A DNA stretch of 64,000 nt from Homarus americanus (GCF_018991925.1 NW_024753943.1:62001-126000), one strand, 5' to 3'. Positions 26,377 to 38,950 are shown, numbered from the stretch's first letter. Made by a program: numbers and translations. The notes: generated by a model from the sequence alone, not told the origin.

Positions 26377-29007
26377 GGGAGTTTTGACACAGCTTTATAG
26401 TTTAACAAATTTATTGACAAAGCTTGGAGGACAGTCTGCCTATTCTGAGTAATTCAGTCAGGTCTTGACACTGAGGGTGGTATTACTTCTCACTGCCACG
26501 CAGGACAGAGGTTTATACACAAAGGAATAAATCATATTCACACAGCGGAGTTCGGAAATAACTGAGGTGTAAGATGCTTATACACCGTTAACTTTGAGAT
26601 GAGGTTTGTGGTCGTCAGATTGTAGACCTTGTTGAGATGGTGATGAGGTTATGAGTATCAAAGACAGTTGAAGGCTTGAGTGAGGTGGGGGGAGGGGGGT
26701 GAAGGGATTGGGGGGTGAAGGGGGTTAATGGTAGAGAGATAAGACCGGCTGGATAACGTCTTTCCTTGCTTTAATATGCACAGTCACGGGTGAGGCACGC
26801 TACCAATATTACTATCACGCGCGCGCACACACGCGCACACACACACAGAGCTATAAGACAAACAAAAGAAACTACGAATTGCTTAATCATAAATGTCTCT
26901 TGTTTATCAGATCAGCTAAATCTTTTATTGGGGGGAGTATACACACCTTTTAAGTTTCCAAATAAAGGCGGCCACAATTCGACATCAACTGACAACATAC
27001 AGTATCGTACATACGTCAAGAGCCAAACAGTAGCTTCAACTGTCAGGGCGAAAAACCAGAACGTCGACACGCCCTTAACTAGAGTGTCACTTGAGGCCAA
27101 GCAATATATCTTTCAGGAAGCCTCGTCAACAGAAGACCTTCCTGCATGTTAAACGAGCGAGGACTACCTGGCCGGCCTCCACACAGGGAATACTATAGCA
27201 GTTCTTCCCTCGAATAACACTTGTTCCTTCACCACTGTTTTCTGTTGCCTATCTCTAGTACAAACACCAAGGACTCTCAGCTCGTGAATATTAAACATAT
27301 TTTGTAAGACATATTACCCACACCTAGGATCTTTTATCTACATCTGAACTCTAATAATTTTCCTGTTCCACAAGGTGCTCACCGGACCAACACCCACAGC
27401 ATTCTTATCTATCTTGTTGAACAGAAAATATGAAGAGGGAACAATACCCATCACGATCTAATCTCACCTGTAACACATGAACTATAAAGACCATTTTATT
27501 ACACACCTTAATTCGTACCAACCATGGCGAGTTCCCAACTTTCACTGCTGCTAGTTACCCCCACCTGACATGTTGTTGTGGCGAGATAAACAGACGACCT
27601 ACTCAACCGTCTGGGTACAGTACTTCTGTTTGTGAGCTTTCCCCGGATGTAACCCACATCCTCCGGCTACATCTAACAAACGCTAGTAAACTTGACCGAC
27701 CTACAAACACAAGTGAAAATGCCTAGCCAGTTTCAACAACATAATTAAGGGTAATAAATAAAACAAAACCAGGTATATAGTGCACATGAAAATTAACTTC
27801 CCAATGAGTTACGAATCTTTAATATGACCCCCCCCCCCTCTCCCCCTCCAAAAAAAGCGGGGGTTTTTTTCTTCAGACTGTATAAAACGGAAACAATATT
27901 ACGTTTAAAGTGACAGAGGCTCGCTGCCCCCGCCACTCGCCTGTCCCTCCCACAAAGAGCCAACGGGAAGGAAGTAAACAGCGCACCAATCTTCACCTCC
28001 TACTCGTGTCACACTTAAAACTGTCAACCCTTCATCAGTTATTTCCACGAGTTCCCTTATAATCCTTGTTTGACTATCTGAGAAATTTAATACATTTAGA
28101 TTCAGCAATAACTCGGTCCCCTGTAAAATATCTCCCAACAAAGTAAACAGCCTCGTTCAATAACATCAATAGTTTTTGTTCTTTTATAACTAACCACCAT
28201 TTCCGTCTTCCCTCGTTCCTCTAGCATTAACCAAGGTAGGTCATGTTGCAGTGTTCCTCAGAGCTCCAGTCCAACATCCAATCGAGAAAAAACAATGAGG
28301 GCAAGACGGCATTTCAGTATTTCCACAGTCATGAAGCGTAACGTGGACCCCTACACACCCGCCCATAGTACAGTAGCCTTCTCTCACTACGGCATCTCAA
28401 CTCTACTATACACGTCATCACCTCTCACTCCCTACAACCTACATTTCTACTATTATCTCCCATTATCACCTGCCTAACTCACTCCCTCCCTCCCTACCTG
28501 ACTTACGGAGTTTAATATAAATGTTTACAAATAACCAGTTCAAGGCTAATTCTTAAGAGCCTGGCATGGTCCATTTAATGCTCATGTTTACAAATAGCGC
28601 GCTGCACATGTACGCGCGCGCGCGTCTCTCTCTCTCAGGGGCGTGTTGTAGGCCGGGTACTGCGTATGTCGCAGGTGTGGTGGGGGTGGTGGTCGTCGTC
28701 GTCATCCACCACACCACAATATTCACTCACGACTCTGCTATGTTGTACCCGCAATGCAAGTTCACTTTTTTCTTCCAAGGGTATTTCTGGCCAAGTGCTT
28801 ACCTACCAAACACCCGCTTCTTGCTCCGCCAGAGGCATATTACGTTAAGAAGCCGACAGCACCGATAAACTAAAAAGCATATTATGTTCAATTATACAGA
28901 ATATCCCAGCACACCGGCTCACCAATATTATAACGATCATCAACCTCAAGACCAGTTATGCCACTACAACACCAGTGGGTGGCCCTAGTGTCCGGGCATT
29001 ACCTTAC

Positions 29008-29054
29008 CTGTGACCAGCACCAACAACACCAGCTCACCTCATACTCGCTCTCAC
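29008..29054 (-). other. Candidate 47-nt micro-exon or untranslated exon
   Basis: On the minus strand a pyrimidine-rich acceptor (TTTTTCTTTCTGCAG, ending at 29055) precedes 47 nt that end CAG before a GTAAGG donor (29007-29002). One frame is open through the 47 nt. Another contains a short ATG-AGG-TGA. An alternative donor, GTGAGC, lies inside. It is on the same strand as, and upstream of, the myosin exon, so it could be a 5' exon of that gene. The encoded residues do not match myosin, and splice-like motifs of this quality also arise by chance. Confidence 0.2.
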
Positions 29055-30171
29055 CTGCAGAAAGAAAAATACAGAAGGTTAAAATTTGCAAATAGTTAAT
29101 AAAATGCTTAAATTCCCCCAAATACTAAGTCACTCACCGTCCACTGTACATTTATAAAAGAACCAGTATATTAAAAGGCATTGAAAGTTAAAAAAGTTAA
29201 TTCTGGTTCATTACGGAATAATAATAAACAAAAACTTTGATAACGTCACCACTTTATTATTAAATCCATTTTAAGCTTGGGTGGGGTTAGCTAATAGAGA
29301 GGTCGAGGAAATAGGGCAAGGTGAAGGCGCCTGGCTGGGGGAGAAGGATTGTATAACATAAGAGGGAGGATGGAAGGGAGTGGAGGCACGATAATGACGA
29401 AGGCCACGCCTGACAATCACGCCCACAACCCTCACTCACAACATCTCAAATATCAGCTACAACGCCGATACCGCCTCCCTTACCACCAACTTTTCTCCAA
29501 ATACATTATTCTAGCGACTTTGACTGAATTCCAAATTACTCTTATACACTTCAGATGCATAATTTTAAAACCCCATGATCACACGTAAGCGTAGGTGAGT
29601 AACATGTAAAGAACGTGCAGAGAAAGGTAGGGAGGGAATGAGGGTCAACCCGAGGGCCACGTATGTCAGTGAACACATCCTGACAAATGACCCCACCCCA
29701 GAGAAGACGCCAGACATCGCACACTTATTCTCCAGGGAACACATTTGTTGACTTCCAGATGCATGTCAGTTTCACCAATACCTGTACAAATGAGAGCCTT
29801 CCAATCCCATACCATCCACCCAAGATGAAAATCCACCAACATCACCCACAACCACCAACGATCTACTGTCAATACCACAACAGCCCCACACACAACCATC
29901 ACCATACCCAAAGATAGCCTCGGCATATACTGGTTAACACAATCAAGAATGACGCTGTGTGCATTATTTACCAGTGCCTCTTGCCTTAGACGTGTGTAAA
30001 CCATAAAATACCCATAAAAGACGCATCAACACACAAAGCTGACGCGCTGTACAAACAAAAGATCAGCATTAAGATATCTCCTTTCTCCAATACACTCCTT
30101 TTGGGGATAGAATTTCATCCACATTCTTTTATCTCTTGATTATTGCCAATCACTCGATACTTGATGACTTC

Positions 30172-30172
30172 A

Positions 30173-30200
<28 letters not shown>
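30172..30200. repeat. (AC)n microsatellite
   Basis: About 14 uninterrupted AC copies, followed by TAGTCCCC. Confidence 0.95.
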
Positions 30201-30204
<4 letters not shown>

Positions 30205-31382
30205 CCCCTCACTAAATAAGTAATAATGAACCAAACTTAACTACAACCACACAGTCTTGAGTGAAGGGAACCATTAGGGACACGCAACACATATCAACGA
30301 ACCCAAGAGTTAAGACCCGGCGACTTTCCACACGAACTCAGGTTGTGTAACAGGTGCCATAATGAGGCGTATGTGAAGGTGTCGTCCAGCTTCGAAATTG
30401 TTAACATCTCGTCCTCATTCCTTCAAACCAGCAGCCCACGTACCTGTCCACCAGGGGAGAGGTGGGTGGGTGATGGGTGCGTTAAGGAGCCGAATGTCTG
30501 AAGGGTCCGATCCCCTCCCCCCCCCTTCTCTCTCATAGCACACACACACACACACTTTCAAATATACATAATGCAACAAGAACACCTGCCACATAACCCA
30601 CACTTTACAAGGACACAAAAACGTGTACTATGCTCCCCCAAGGTACGAGTTGTGGTCACCATACTTACTGTATAACATATCCCAACATATCACCTCTACA
30701 AAAATGACGTTGGTAGTGAACTAAACACAAGAGGCAAAAGGTGGTATTATATAATGTGTACGGTGTTAGTGTAGGGAAGATGGAGCTCAAATGACGGAAA
30801 ATACGTAAAAGAAGGTTTAAGAGAAAAAAAATAATGGAATATGAGCTGAATGAAGATGAGGGGGAGATTATACCGGTGAGGGAACATTATCTGCACGCAC
30901 GCACACGCACACACACACACACTTGCCCCTCCACCCCTACACGTGATGTTGTCAAGTGAACCCAGCACACACCGTCATGTACACCACCTCCCCTCCCACA
31001 CCCAACCACATTCCTTAACAATTATCTTCCGTTCTCCACCCCACCAAGCGATCACTATGCTCCGGGATCCACCTAAGATGCTCCTTGTTAGTTAATAGCC
31101 CAGTTTTATATAAGAATGAGCATTAAAGAAGCAAGCTGTCAGTAAAAGAGTAATGATTTTTTTTTAATTCTAACAGTCCAACTTTTATGACCACGAATAT
31201 TTATTGAGGTTGTCGCACTTGAGGCAACACATTGTATTATAACATCAAGATTTGGTACAGGGCCAAAAATCCAACTAGATTTGAGTTAAACAGTTCAGCA
31301 CAGGTGGTTGAGAAAACGTCGGGATGGTAGAATTATGGGACTGAGGCCATAATAAAAAAAACTACTATCTTTGTAATCTGGA

Positions 31383-31409
31383 ACACACACACACACACAC
31401 ACACACACA
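31383..31409. repeat. (AC)n microsatellite
   Basis: About 13 uninterrupted AC copies. Confidence 0.95.
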
Positions 31410-31712
31410 ACGACTGGACTGTACAAACTTTTACAAATTCGTACAAGTCACCTACAGTTTGGGCGTCACTACACTATTATTCACAATTTTCGATTTAGAG
31501 ACACGAACACTGACCATGCAACTGAGGCTTAACCTTTCCAGTATGTACCTTAGACGTATGGAACGGCTTGCAGCATCAAATCCTGAAGAGACACTACATA
31601 GCCCACCGCAACAGCACAACCCCGCCCTACAGTTCTAAACCTAAATGCCCAAAACTTCCGTCCAGTCATCATCACATGAAGACTAATACTCGCAGATTAT
31701 TTCCCCATAAGA

Positions 31713-31781
31713 TTAACCACCCTAACGCTGCATGACCTTCCCTGACCTCACCCCTCCCCCAGGTAGTGTTAGGGTGATTAA
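31713..31781. mobile_element. Short TTAA-bounded palindromic element, copy 1
   Basis: The left end is TTAACCACCCTAACGCT. The right end, reverse-complemented, is TTAATCACCCTAACACT. The total is 69 bp including both TTAA. The TTAA ends plus the CACCCTAR inverted repeat resemble piggyBac-type target duplications and a CCCT-containing terminus. It is far too short to encode a transposase. It shares its ends with the copy at 34416-34501, so this is a small family and not a single chance palindrome. Confidence 0.55.
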
Positions 31782-31999
31782 TAAAATTTGTAACTGAAAT
31801 AAACTGCAAGTGATAATTTGTGATCCTTTGGTTACATGTCCCACCAGCAAACCTATCACAGCTACCTTATAAAAAGACAAAACTCGTTCCAAACTTCCAG
31901 CTAATATAAAAAAACGAAGCTTAAGAATAGACCTATACATTGGTGGCAGCAGTAACAGGTGTGAAGAGAGATCACGGGAGATAAAAGGTGTCCCTGAAG

Positions 32000-32002
<3 letters not shown>

Positions 32003-32037
<35 letters not shown>
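32003..32037. repeat. (GT)n microsatellite
   Basis: About 17 GT copies, followed by AGGGGGG. Confidence 0.96.
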
Positions 32038-32038
<1 letters not shown>

Positions 32039-33644
32039 GGGGGTAATAGGTGGTGAGCTAAGCAGTATAGGGTTAATAATGACGGGAGATGCCCTGAAAT
32101 CCAGCGAGGCGTCACCATACAAGTACGCAGCTGACCGCCTCCAGCAAGGACGCGCGCACACACCCACACACAAACAAAAATATAACACCTTGAGACATAT
32201 AGCTTAATAGTATAATTGTCTTTCTCAGGCGAAGCAATAAAGAAATATTTAAATTAGGGTGCAGAAAATGATGTGCTTACGAGGCGAGTGAGTGTACGTG
32301 TGTGTACCTGGCAGTGGAGTGAGTCATGCATACCAGAGGCCGACCCAGCCACACGCTACGGACAAATGATAACATCTACATGGATTACGCGCACCGACGG
32401 TGACTATTTGCATATTTTACACACATATATATACACGAGATAAACGGGAGAAAGATAAATCAATGAGGGAGAAAATATTATACAACGAAGAAAAAATTAA
32501 ATAAAAAAGGAAGAGAATGGTGAGAGATTTAAGAGAAGAGGCAAGAGGAAAAAAAGAGGGGAGGGTGTGTGGGTGGAGGGTAGGGAGGGGGTTCCTCAGC
32601 CTTCTGCCAGCTGCAACTTTCTATAACGTGGGGTGCGGGGCTGGGCCAGGCCAGGCCAGCACCCCTGGGCAACCCAACACCTGGGTCCCTGAGCCACCAC
32701 CTGCTGTCCCACACACCATAACGCTACTTTATTCCACTACATTATCACACCCCCAACCTCAATTAAGCCCTAGAAAGGAGTAATAGCCAAGGGAGGCAGG
32801 TAAGGGTAAGCAGGAACAGCCTGGGGACAGCTGGCCATCTACAGACGTCTTGAGTGACGCAACTAGTGGCGGCGGCCCCGGCGGACAACCCACCATCAGC
32901 TACACACTCTCTTCTGCCTTCAACCACTACTCTTTATCCTGCCACCGCTCCCTCCTACCTTTCACACCATGCCTGCCGTAGCGGGGCATAATAACACCTC
33001 TACTGATACATAACTGCCTCATCACTTCTGTACCGTTTCAAGAACTGTAAATTATCGACGAGAGAGAGAGAGAGTAACTGACCGGCATCTTTGACCACTA
33101 CTAGTTTATCTTCAGGTGGGACAGCGTACATCGATCACCTTACCCACTGTCCTCCCGTTTAGGACTGCCATCTCCAAGAGGGGAGATCGTCCGCCATTAC
33201 TGTGAGGTGTATACCATGTATAATACCTTACCGCTCTCTTAAAAGATGTTCCTTGATGTTTCCCTCACACCATAGTCGTCAAAATGTCATTAATTTTTCT
33301 TCCTCGACGAGATGTAATATAACTGAAGTAAGGGTTTAAAAGTTTGTTAGAATAAATGTGTTGAATCAAGTCTCGGCAACAAGGCATACTCGACTCCCTC
33401 ATTAAATGCCGAATTTTTTTTTTATAAACCAATTTTAAGAAAGCGATACTAAGTAAAACAAACCGATTTTAAGTGAGTAAAACAGGTCACCGTCGAACAA
33501 CTCATCAATGATCCCACGTAAAGTGTACAGAAATGTGGATCCATTAATAAAATAAAGAAATACCAGAGTTAGAAGCCTCGTTCAGTTTTATGCCACAACG
33601 GACATTCACCTGCTAAGTTGTTGTCTCCCGATATTTGTCATCAG

Positions 33645-33646
<2 letters not shown>

Positions 33647-33682
<36 letters not shown>
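33647..33682. repeat. (AT)n microsatellite, 18 copies
   Basis: An uninterrupted alternating TA tract. Confidence 0.96.
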
Positions 33683-33685
<3 letters not shown>

Positions 33686-34415
33686 AATTTCTACTCCAAC
33701 TAACACAAGCTCAGAGGTGTGATGTGTGGGGGGGGTCAGTAGGCAGGCGAGAGGTACAGTGCTAGGGGGAGAGGGGGAAGTAATTACAAGTGGATGACCA
33801 ACCCCAACTCACCATTACCACACCACCAACCTTTGTATCACCTGTTTAGTTAGTTGCTTCACATGGCCGGCCGACCACTCACTCCTCGTCTGCTGTGGCC
33901 TTCACGTACTCCACACCACCAACAATGATACAGTTTAATATTCCCAGCCTTGCCCTTTAACACAATCATGTAACTTAGGCAGAACATTCCGATTCCTTCG
34001 TTACAGCAATGTTTACATACGGACAGCCAGATGATGCTCAAACTACTTCTCTATTGATCTAACACTGATTTGTGATGGTAAAATTATAGTATAAACCTAA
34101 TAACCTTTAGTTATCGTTAAGCTGTAAACATTACCAAGTGATTTTTCTCGAGAACAAAGTTTTTAATGGCAATAATAATAATGTCAAGGAATCACCAACA
34201 GCTGGGAGCGAGAAGGTAACCAGCCTCCTGTAAAGTAAAACCCAGAGGCACAAGTATCCACGGCACCCAGACGCCCAACTTCACTACACCTCCCGCACCT
34301 TCCCAACTGGTAAACACACAAGTTTCAGTTTCAGACCGTGCAACATCCATTTCAACAGCCGAGGTGCATCTAGAATGAGATCACCTGATTAAACTGAAGA
34401 ATCTCCACCCAAAGA

Positions 34416-34501
34416 TTAACCACCCTAGCACTAACCTAACCTAACCTAAAGCTAACTTAACCTAACCTAACCCATCTCCCAAATAGTGCTAGGGTGTTTA
34501 A
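34416..34501. mobile_element. TTAA-bounded palindromic element, copy 2, with CCTAA core
   Basis: The left end is TTAACCACCCTAGCACTA. The right end, reverse-complemented, is TTAAACACCCTAGCACTA. The centre carries repeated CCTAA units, the complement of the arthropod telomere repeat TTAGG. The inverted repeat extends beyond the TTAA on both sides: AAAGATTAA is directly adjacent, and TGAAGAATNTCCACCC lies further out, so the full palindrome spans about 34393-34545. The ends match copy 1 at 31713-31781. A piggyBac-like MITE is the best guess. A fold-back element with internal TTAA is the alternative. Confidence 0.6.
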
Positions 34502-34601
34502 TCTTTAGGTGAAATAAGCAGGGGTGGATATTCTTCAGGTGCCCTTTATAGTCACTGGCATAAAATCATTACAACTTACGTGATAAACTAGATAAAGCGA
34601 G

Positions 34602-34663
34602 AGGAAGGAAGGAAGGAAGGAAGGAAGGAAGGAAGGAAGGAAGGAAGGAAGGAAGGAAGGAAG
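34602..34663. repeat. (GGAA)n microsatellite, about 15 copies
   Basis: A perfect GGAA tract, purine-only on the plus strand. Confidence 0.97.
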
Positions 34664-36766
34664 AAAGATATTGTTGGCCTCTGTAATACAGGTTGAAACA
34701 AACGACCCACTACTAATTGTCGAGTAGTATTTCTGTAACAGGTGTACCGTACACAGAGACTTCATCTGCTAAACCTGGTCCCAGCACCATACAGGATTCA
34801 TTATACGACTGTGACAATGAGGGAAAACAATCACTCCGAGTTTCCCTTAACTGACATGTGAAAACATTGTCATTAGTTCACACTTATAGGCCGTTTACCA
34901 TGTAGGCCTATGACGTCGACACTAAAAATTAAATCCGGCCTATCGTCGTTACTAGCTACAATACTGCTATATTTCTATCATATCTAAAACACTAACCCCA
35001 CCTCTTCACACATTCCCTACGTAATTATGAACAAATAAATAATGGCGGCAGAGTAATAATGGCGTATCTAAATGTTCAAACCCATTACACTCATTAATAA
35101 ACCTTCTTGGTCAGGGTACACTGTAAACAAGACTGAGTAAAACATTCATCCAGTAACAAATCGACTCGGGAATTATCGTGGTTAAGGAATGGATATAAAC
35201 TTTCACAAGCATAGTGTCTCTAGTAAACTGTTTATCGTGCACTGTGAGGTAGACAAGGACCAGTGCTGGTGGGTGGTTAGGTGACAACACGTCCATCAAG
35301 GTGTATGACGCTCACGGGGGGGGTGTGTGTGTGGTGTGTGTGCCTTCAAGCGACAACTATCTAAAGCATTGTTGTCAAGTGTCTCTCACCACTATAGGTG
35401 AGGGGGGCTCATTTTCCTGGTCTTTCTTTGAAAATTAAAGACACTGGGTTAAATTTTATTCGGAGATGCCAATATATAGTGCTAATCAATAAAAGAATCA
35501 TATTTTTTTGTTATTACAAGACATCAGCTGCCGAGGTCATATAAATATCTTCAAGTATGTTCCCACAAAAGTGTAGACACGTTCCCGTCAGCCAATCCAA
35601 TGCGACCCGACCCTCAAGTCTAATACGGTACATAACGCCCCAGGATTGACTTGCTCCACCTCTCCACATTAGAGTAAACAAAAAATTATATGACTAAGCA
35701 GATTACAATAAACAATTTTTAGATTTTTTTCATATTGAAAACCATCTGTTAATCGGTTTAAAATGAAGTAATCCAACAGATGTGGAGGAATAATAATGAG
35801 AATGTTTCAGCTCATCTGAGGTAAGCCGGAGTGTGCGGAGCGTGGCCATAAACATGTTGACGAGGTAGCACCAGGTGTTCCTGAGGCCACATGTTACAAC
35901 ACCTGCATGAGTCACCACTCGTTACACTTGCGCACAGATGGAATGTTACCTAGACCTGTTCTATCAAAAGGTACCCCACCTGTACCAGTCACACGTAGTA
36001 ATTTCGGATCATATGCCCGGAGTGACCGAGTAAGTAGGTATAACCTCGTACACGGTCAATTTATCCCTCCAGGTGATCTCGCGCGGGATTTACTACGTGT
36101 TCACATTGGCCTTCACGATGTGGGCCACGCGATAACACCCTCAGCAAGGGTCGTGACCTGACAACCAAAGCAGGCACGCCGGAGTCTTGCGGGGCCACAG
36201 ATGTGTAACACCTTCTCCCGCTGTGCCCCACCACCCGATGACTCACCATCTCACCTGTGACACACCTGCATAATAACTTGATCCACTTATACATTTACCC
36301 CTAAACAGTTTAACTAAAATCATTCCTACGTGTTGGCAATCTTACCTGCCAATCAGATAACTGCAAGAAGCAAAAAATTCTTTCTAATCGAGTTAACAGA
36401 CTTATTAATCCAGGCTGCACTTCACATAAAGAACAGGTTGAAAACACCACTTGAAGAGAAGTAACTCAAACCTTGGCGCCAAGATGCTGGTGAATGTCAT
36501 GCACCATAATAAAGAAGTCAATTTAACGCAACAATCACCAAAAATGGTCGAGAATATTCTGGGGCAAATTTAAATTTTTTAGAGAATTTAAAATCGGGCC
36601 AACCAGAAACACAATGGAGGTCTTCCTTAAAGAGGTATATACTTTATGATAACAAAAAGGACCTCAAAAATATTCCGGATGACGCACCACAACACAACAA
36701 TAAGCCCCCCCAAGAAAAATAATGGGATGGCCACCACGACCCTTCAGTAGAAGTCTGGGGGGGGGG
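34664..36766. other. No gene recognised
   Basis: An 84-codon plus-strand frame at 35907-36161 reads like protein in places but has no known motif or splice evidence. Nothing else is supported. Confidence 0.5.
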
Positions 36767-37050
36767 ACACACACGGACACACACACACACGGACACACAC
36801 ACACGGGCACACAGACACACACAGACACGGACACACACACACACACACGGACACAGACACACACACACACGGACACACACACACGGACACACACACACAC
36901 ACACGGACACGGACACACACACACACGGACACACACACACACGGACACACAGACACACACACACGGACACACACACACGGACACACACACACACACACGG
37001 ACACACGGACACACACACACACACACACACACGGACACACACACACACAC

Positions 37051-37090
<40 letters not shown>

Positions 37091-37144
37091 ACACACACGG
37101 ACACACACGGACGCACACGGACACAGACGGACACGGACACACAC
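36767..37144. repeat. Interrupted (AC)n array with ACACGG motif, about 380 bp
   Basis: AC runs are punctuated every 8-22 bp by GG (CACGGACACAC) or by a lone G (CACAGACAC). The interruptions keep the period even, so open frames of 130-240 codons appear on both strands (Thr/His-rich on the plus strand, Cys/Val-rich on the minus strand). These are by-products of the repeat. A run of at least ten G precedes the array. Confidence 0.97.
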
Positions 37145-37380
37145 CTCTTTTTAGGTCCTTCCAGAAAGCAGGGCGAAACGTCCGTGATGAAACCGGTGGC
37201 AGTTCATTCAGTGGGTCTGTGCTGCAACCAAACCTTTAAATTATTGGTCTGTGCACTCTGGCTCACCACAATGGGTGTAGGTACACTCCTTCACCAGACT
37301 CGTAGCTCTCCTGACTCCCAGCCCACCAACACACCTTTTTACACCTCCTGTTGTATACATCACCACGTCCTCCCTACACA
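37145..37380. other. Unannotated spacer between the AC array and the G-rich tandem units
   Basis: No coding or repeat signal is recognised here. Confidence 0.5.
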
Positions 37381-37396
37381 AAAGAATACGGGGGTG

Positions 37397-37451
37397 TGTA
37401 GGCAGGGGTGGGGGGGTGTGAGCGGGGTTGGGGGGGGTGTGAGCGGGGTAT
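37397..37451. repeat. G-rich GGTGTGAGCGGGG tandem units, left part of a split array
   Basis: Degenerate copies of GGGGGGTGTGAGCGGGGTAT precede the LINE. The last copy (37432-37451) is identical to the copies after the LINE. Confidence 0.85.
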
Positions 37452-38905
37452 AAGAACATAAGGAGTCTGCAATAGGCCGGTTGGCCTGTGCATGGCACCT
37501 CCTGTCGAGAGTTACTACCACTCTCTATCATCCATGAATCTATCTAGCCTCCTTTTGAAACTTTCCAAAGTTCCCACACTTACTACAAAGTTGCTAAGCT
37601 TGTTCCACTCGTCCACCACCCCATTTGTGAACCAGTTTCTTCCTATCTCCCTCCTAAACCTAAACTTATCCAACTTGAATCAGTTGCTCCGAGTCCAATC
37701 CTGCTCGGATATTATAAGAACTTTATCTATAACCCCTTTATTGATTCCTTTCACCCACTTAAATACTTCTATCATATCTCCCCGCACTCTTCGTCTTTCT
37801 AGGGAATGCAAGTTAAGTTTCTTTAACCTATCCTGATATGGAAGGTTTCTAAGTCCCAGAATCATTTTTGTCATACTTCGCTGCACCGACTCTAGTGAAT
37901 TTATATCCATTCTATAATAGGGGCACCAGAACTGAACCGCATAATCGAGGTGCGGCCTGACTAGCGCAAGATATAGTTGCAATAAGACCTCTGCATTCTT
38001 GTTACTTACACTTCTAGATATAAAACCCAATACTCTGTTTGCCTTATTTCGAACATTAACGCACTGTTTTCTAGGCCGTAGGTCTGGGCTTACAAGTACC
38101 CCTAGGTCTCTTTCACAAGTCGACTTCTCTAGGTTGTTGTTGTTAAGGCTGTATACATTATAAGTACTTGTTCTTCCAATATTAAGTACGCTGCACTTGC
38201 TGGTGTTGAATTTCATTTGCCATTTGCCATTATTTAGATCCTCCTGTAATGCATTTGCATCCTGCCCTGAATTAATTTGCCGCCCTATTTTGGTGTCATC
38301 CGCAAACTTGCTTATGTCACTGCTGATCCCAGTATCTAGATTGTTTATGTAGATTATGAACAAGAGTGGGCCCAGTACTGACCCCTGGGGAACCCCGCTG
38401 GTTACACGGCCCCACTCAGATTTAACACCATCTACGCTGACCCTCTGCGTTCTATCGGTGAGCCATGATTTTATCCAATTTAAAACTTTCCCCTCGATAC
38501 CATGAGCCTTAATTTTTCTCAGAAGCCTCTGATGCGGTACTCTGTCAAATGCTTTGCTAAAGTCTAAGTAAATAACATCGTAATTTTCGTCATTATCTAC
38601 TACCTCGAAGACTTTCCTAAAAAACGTTAGCAGATTTGTTAGACAAGATTTTCCTTTGTAAACCCATGTTGAGAGTCGTAGATTAATTTGCTTTTCTCTA
38701 GATGCGATCGGATGCTATCTGCTATAATTGATTCAAGAAATTTCCCACTGACGTCAAACTGATCGGCCGGTAATTTGACGCTGATGCTCTGTCTCCCTTT
38801 TTGAATATGGGTACTACATTTGCCTGTTCCACAAGTCTGGCACAACTCCAGTGTCTAATGATTTTGTAAATAAGTTTACGAGGGGTCCGCTAATCTGTTC
38901 CCTAT
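37452..38905 (-). mobile_element. 5'-truncated CR1/Jockey-type LINE, about 1.45 kb
   Basis: A minus-strand non-LTR retrotransposon fragment. It holds most of the reverse transcriptase and the C-terminal part of ORF2. The 3' end lies near 37452, with AAGAACATAAGGAG in plus orientation. The endonuclease and everything upstream are missing, the usual 5' truncation. It is flanked by identical 20-bp sequences (37432-37451 and 38906-38925, containing GTGTGAGCGGGGTAT). These can be read as a target duplication, or as two units of the array into which it jumped. Confidence 0.93.
37515..38890 (-). pseudogene. LINE ORF2 reverse transcriptase, truncated and frame-broken
   Basis: Conserved RT blocks are visible in order: NYRPISLTS (about 38765-38795), YLDFSKAFDRVPHQRLL (about 38530-38582), SGVPQGSVLGPLLF (about 38360-38402), the catalytic FADDTK (38289-38306), then CERDLGVLV (about 38097-38125) and LVRPHLDYAVQFWCPYY (about 37918-37970). 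The C-terminal NWFTNGVVDEWNKLS is encoded about 37588-37632. Breaks: a frame change near 38740-38750, a one-base loss near 38655 (between the SQHGFTK and CLTNLL segments), a TGA at 37680-37682 followed by an in-frame tail to a TAG at 37515-37517, and small damage near 38830. The YLDFSKAFD and FADD residues are intact, but the product cannot be made. Confidence 0.92.
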
Positions 38906-38950
38906 GGGGGGTGTGAGCGGGGTATGGGGGGTGTGAGCGGGGTATGGGGT
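38906..38950. repeat. G-rich GGTGTGAGCGGGG tandem units, right part of a split array
   Basis: Two perfect 20-bp copies (38906-38925 and 38926-38945) precede GGGTTGGG. The same unit ends the left part at 37432-37451. Confidence 0.9.

Larger units (their letters stand above)
23996..29007. other. No gene recognised; two small duplications and a mixed CG/CA tract
   Basis: The block contains the 34-bp and 27-bp duplications listed separately and a mixed CG/CA tract at about 26817-26848. Open frames at 24822, 25209 and 26790 have no motif or splice support. Confidence 0.5.
29055..31712. other. No gene recognised; two AC microsatellites
   Basis: Apart from the AC tracts at 30172-30200 and 31383-31409 the stretch shows no exon, RNA gene or transposon end. 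The overlapping frames at 29666-30004 (minus) and 29687-29917 (plus) are unsupported. Confidence 0.5.

Noticed and set aside
34876..34912. Small inverted repeat ATAGGCC...GTAGGCCTAT
   Set aside because: Arms of only 7-8 bp and no target duplication. Likely chance.
35907..36161. 84-codon plus-strand frame with protein-like composition
   Set aside because: No recognised motif, and a 77-codon minus-strand frame overlaps it. Length is within chance expectation.
36644..37453. Thr/His- and Cys/Val-rich frames of 130-243 codons
   Set aside because: Pure translation of the interrupted AC array on both strands; no start context, domain or splice signal.
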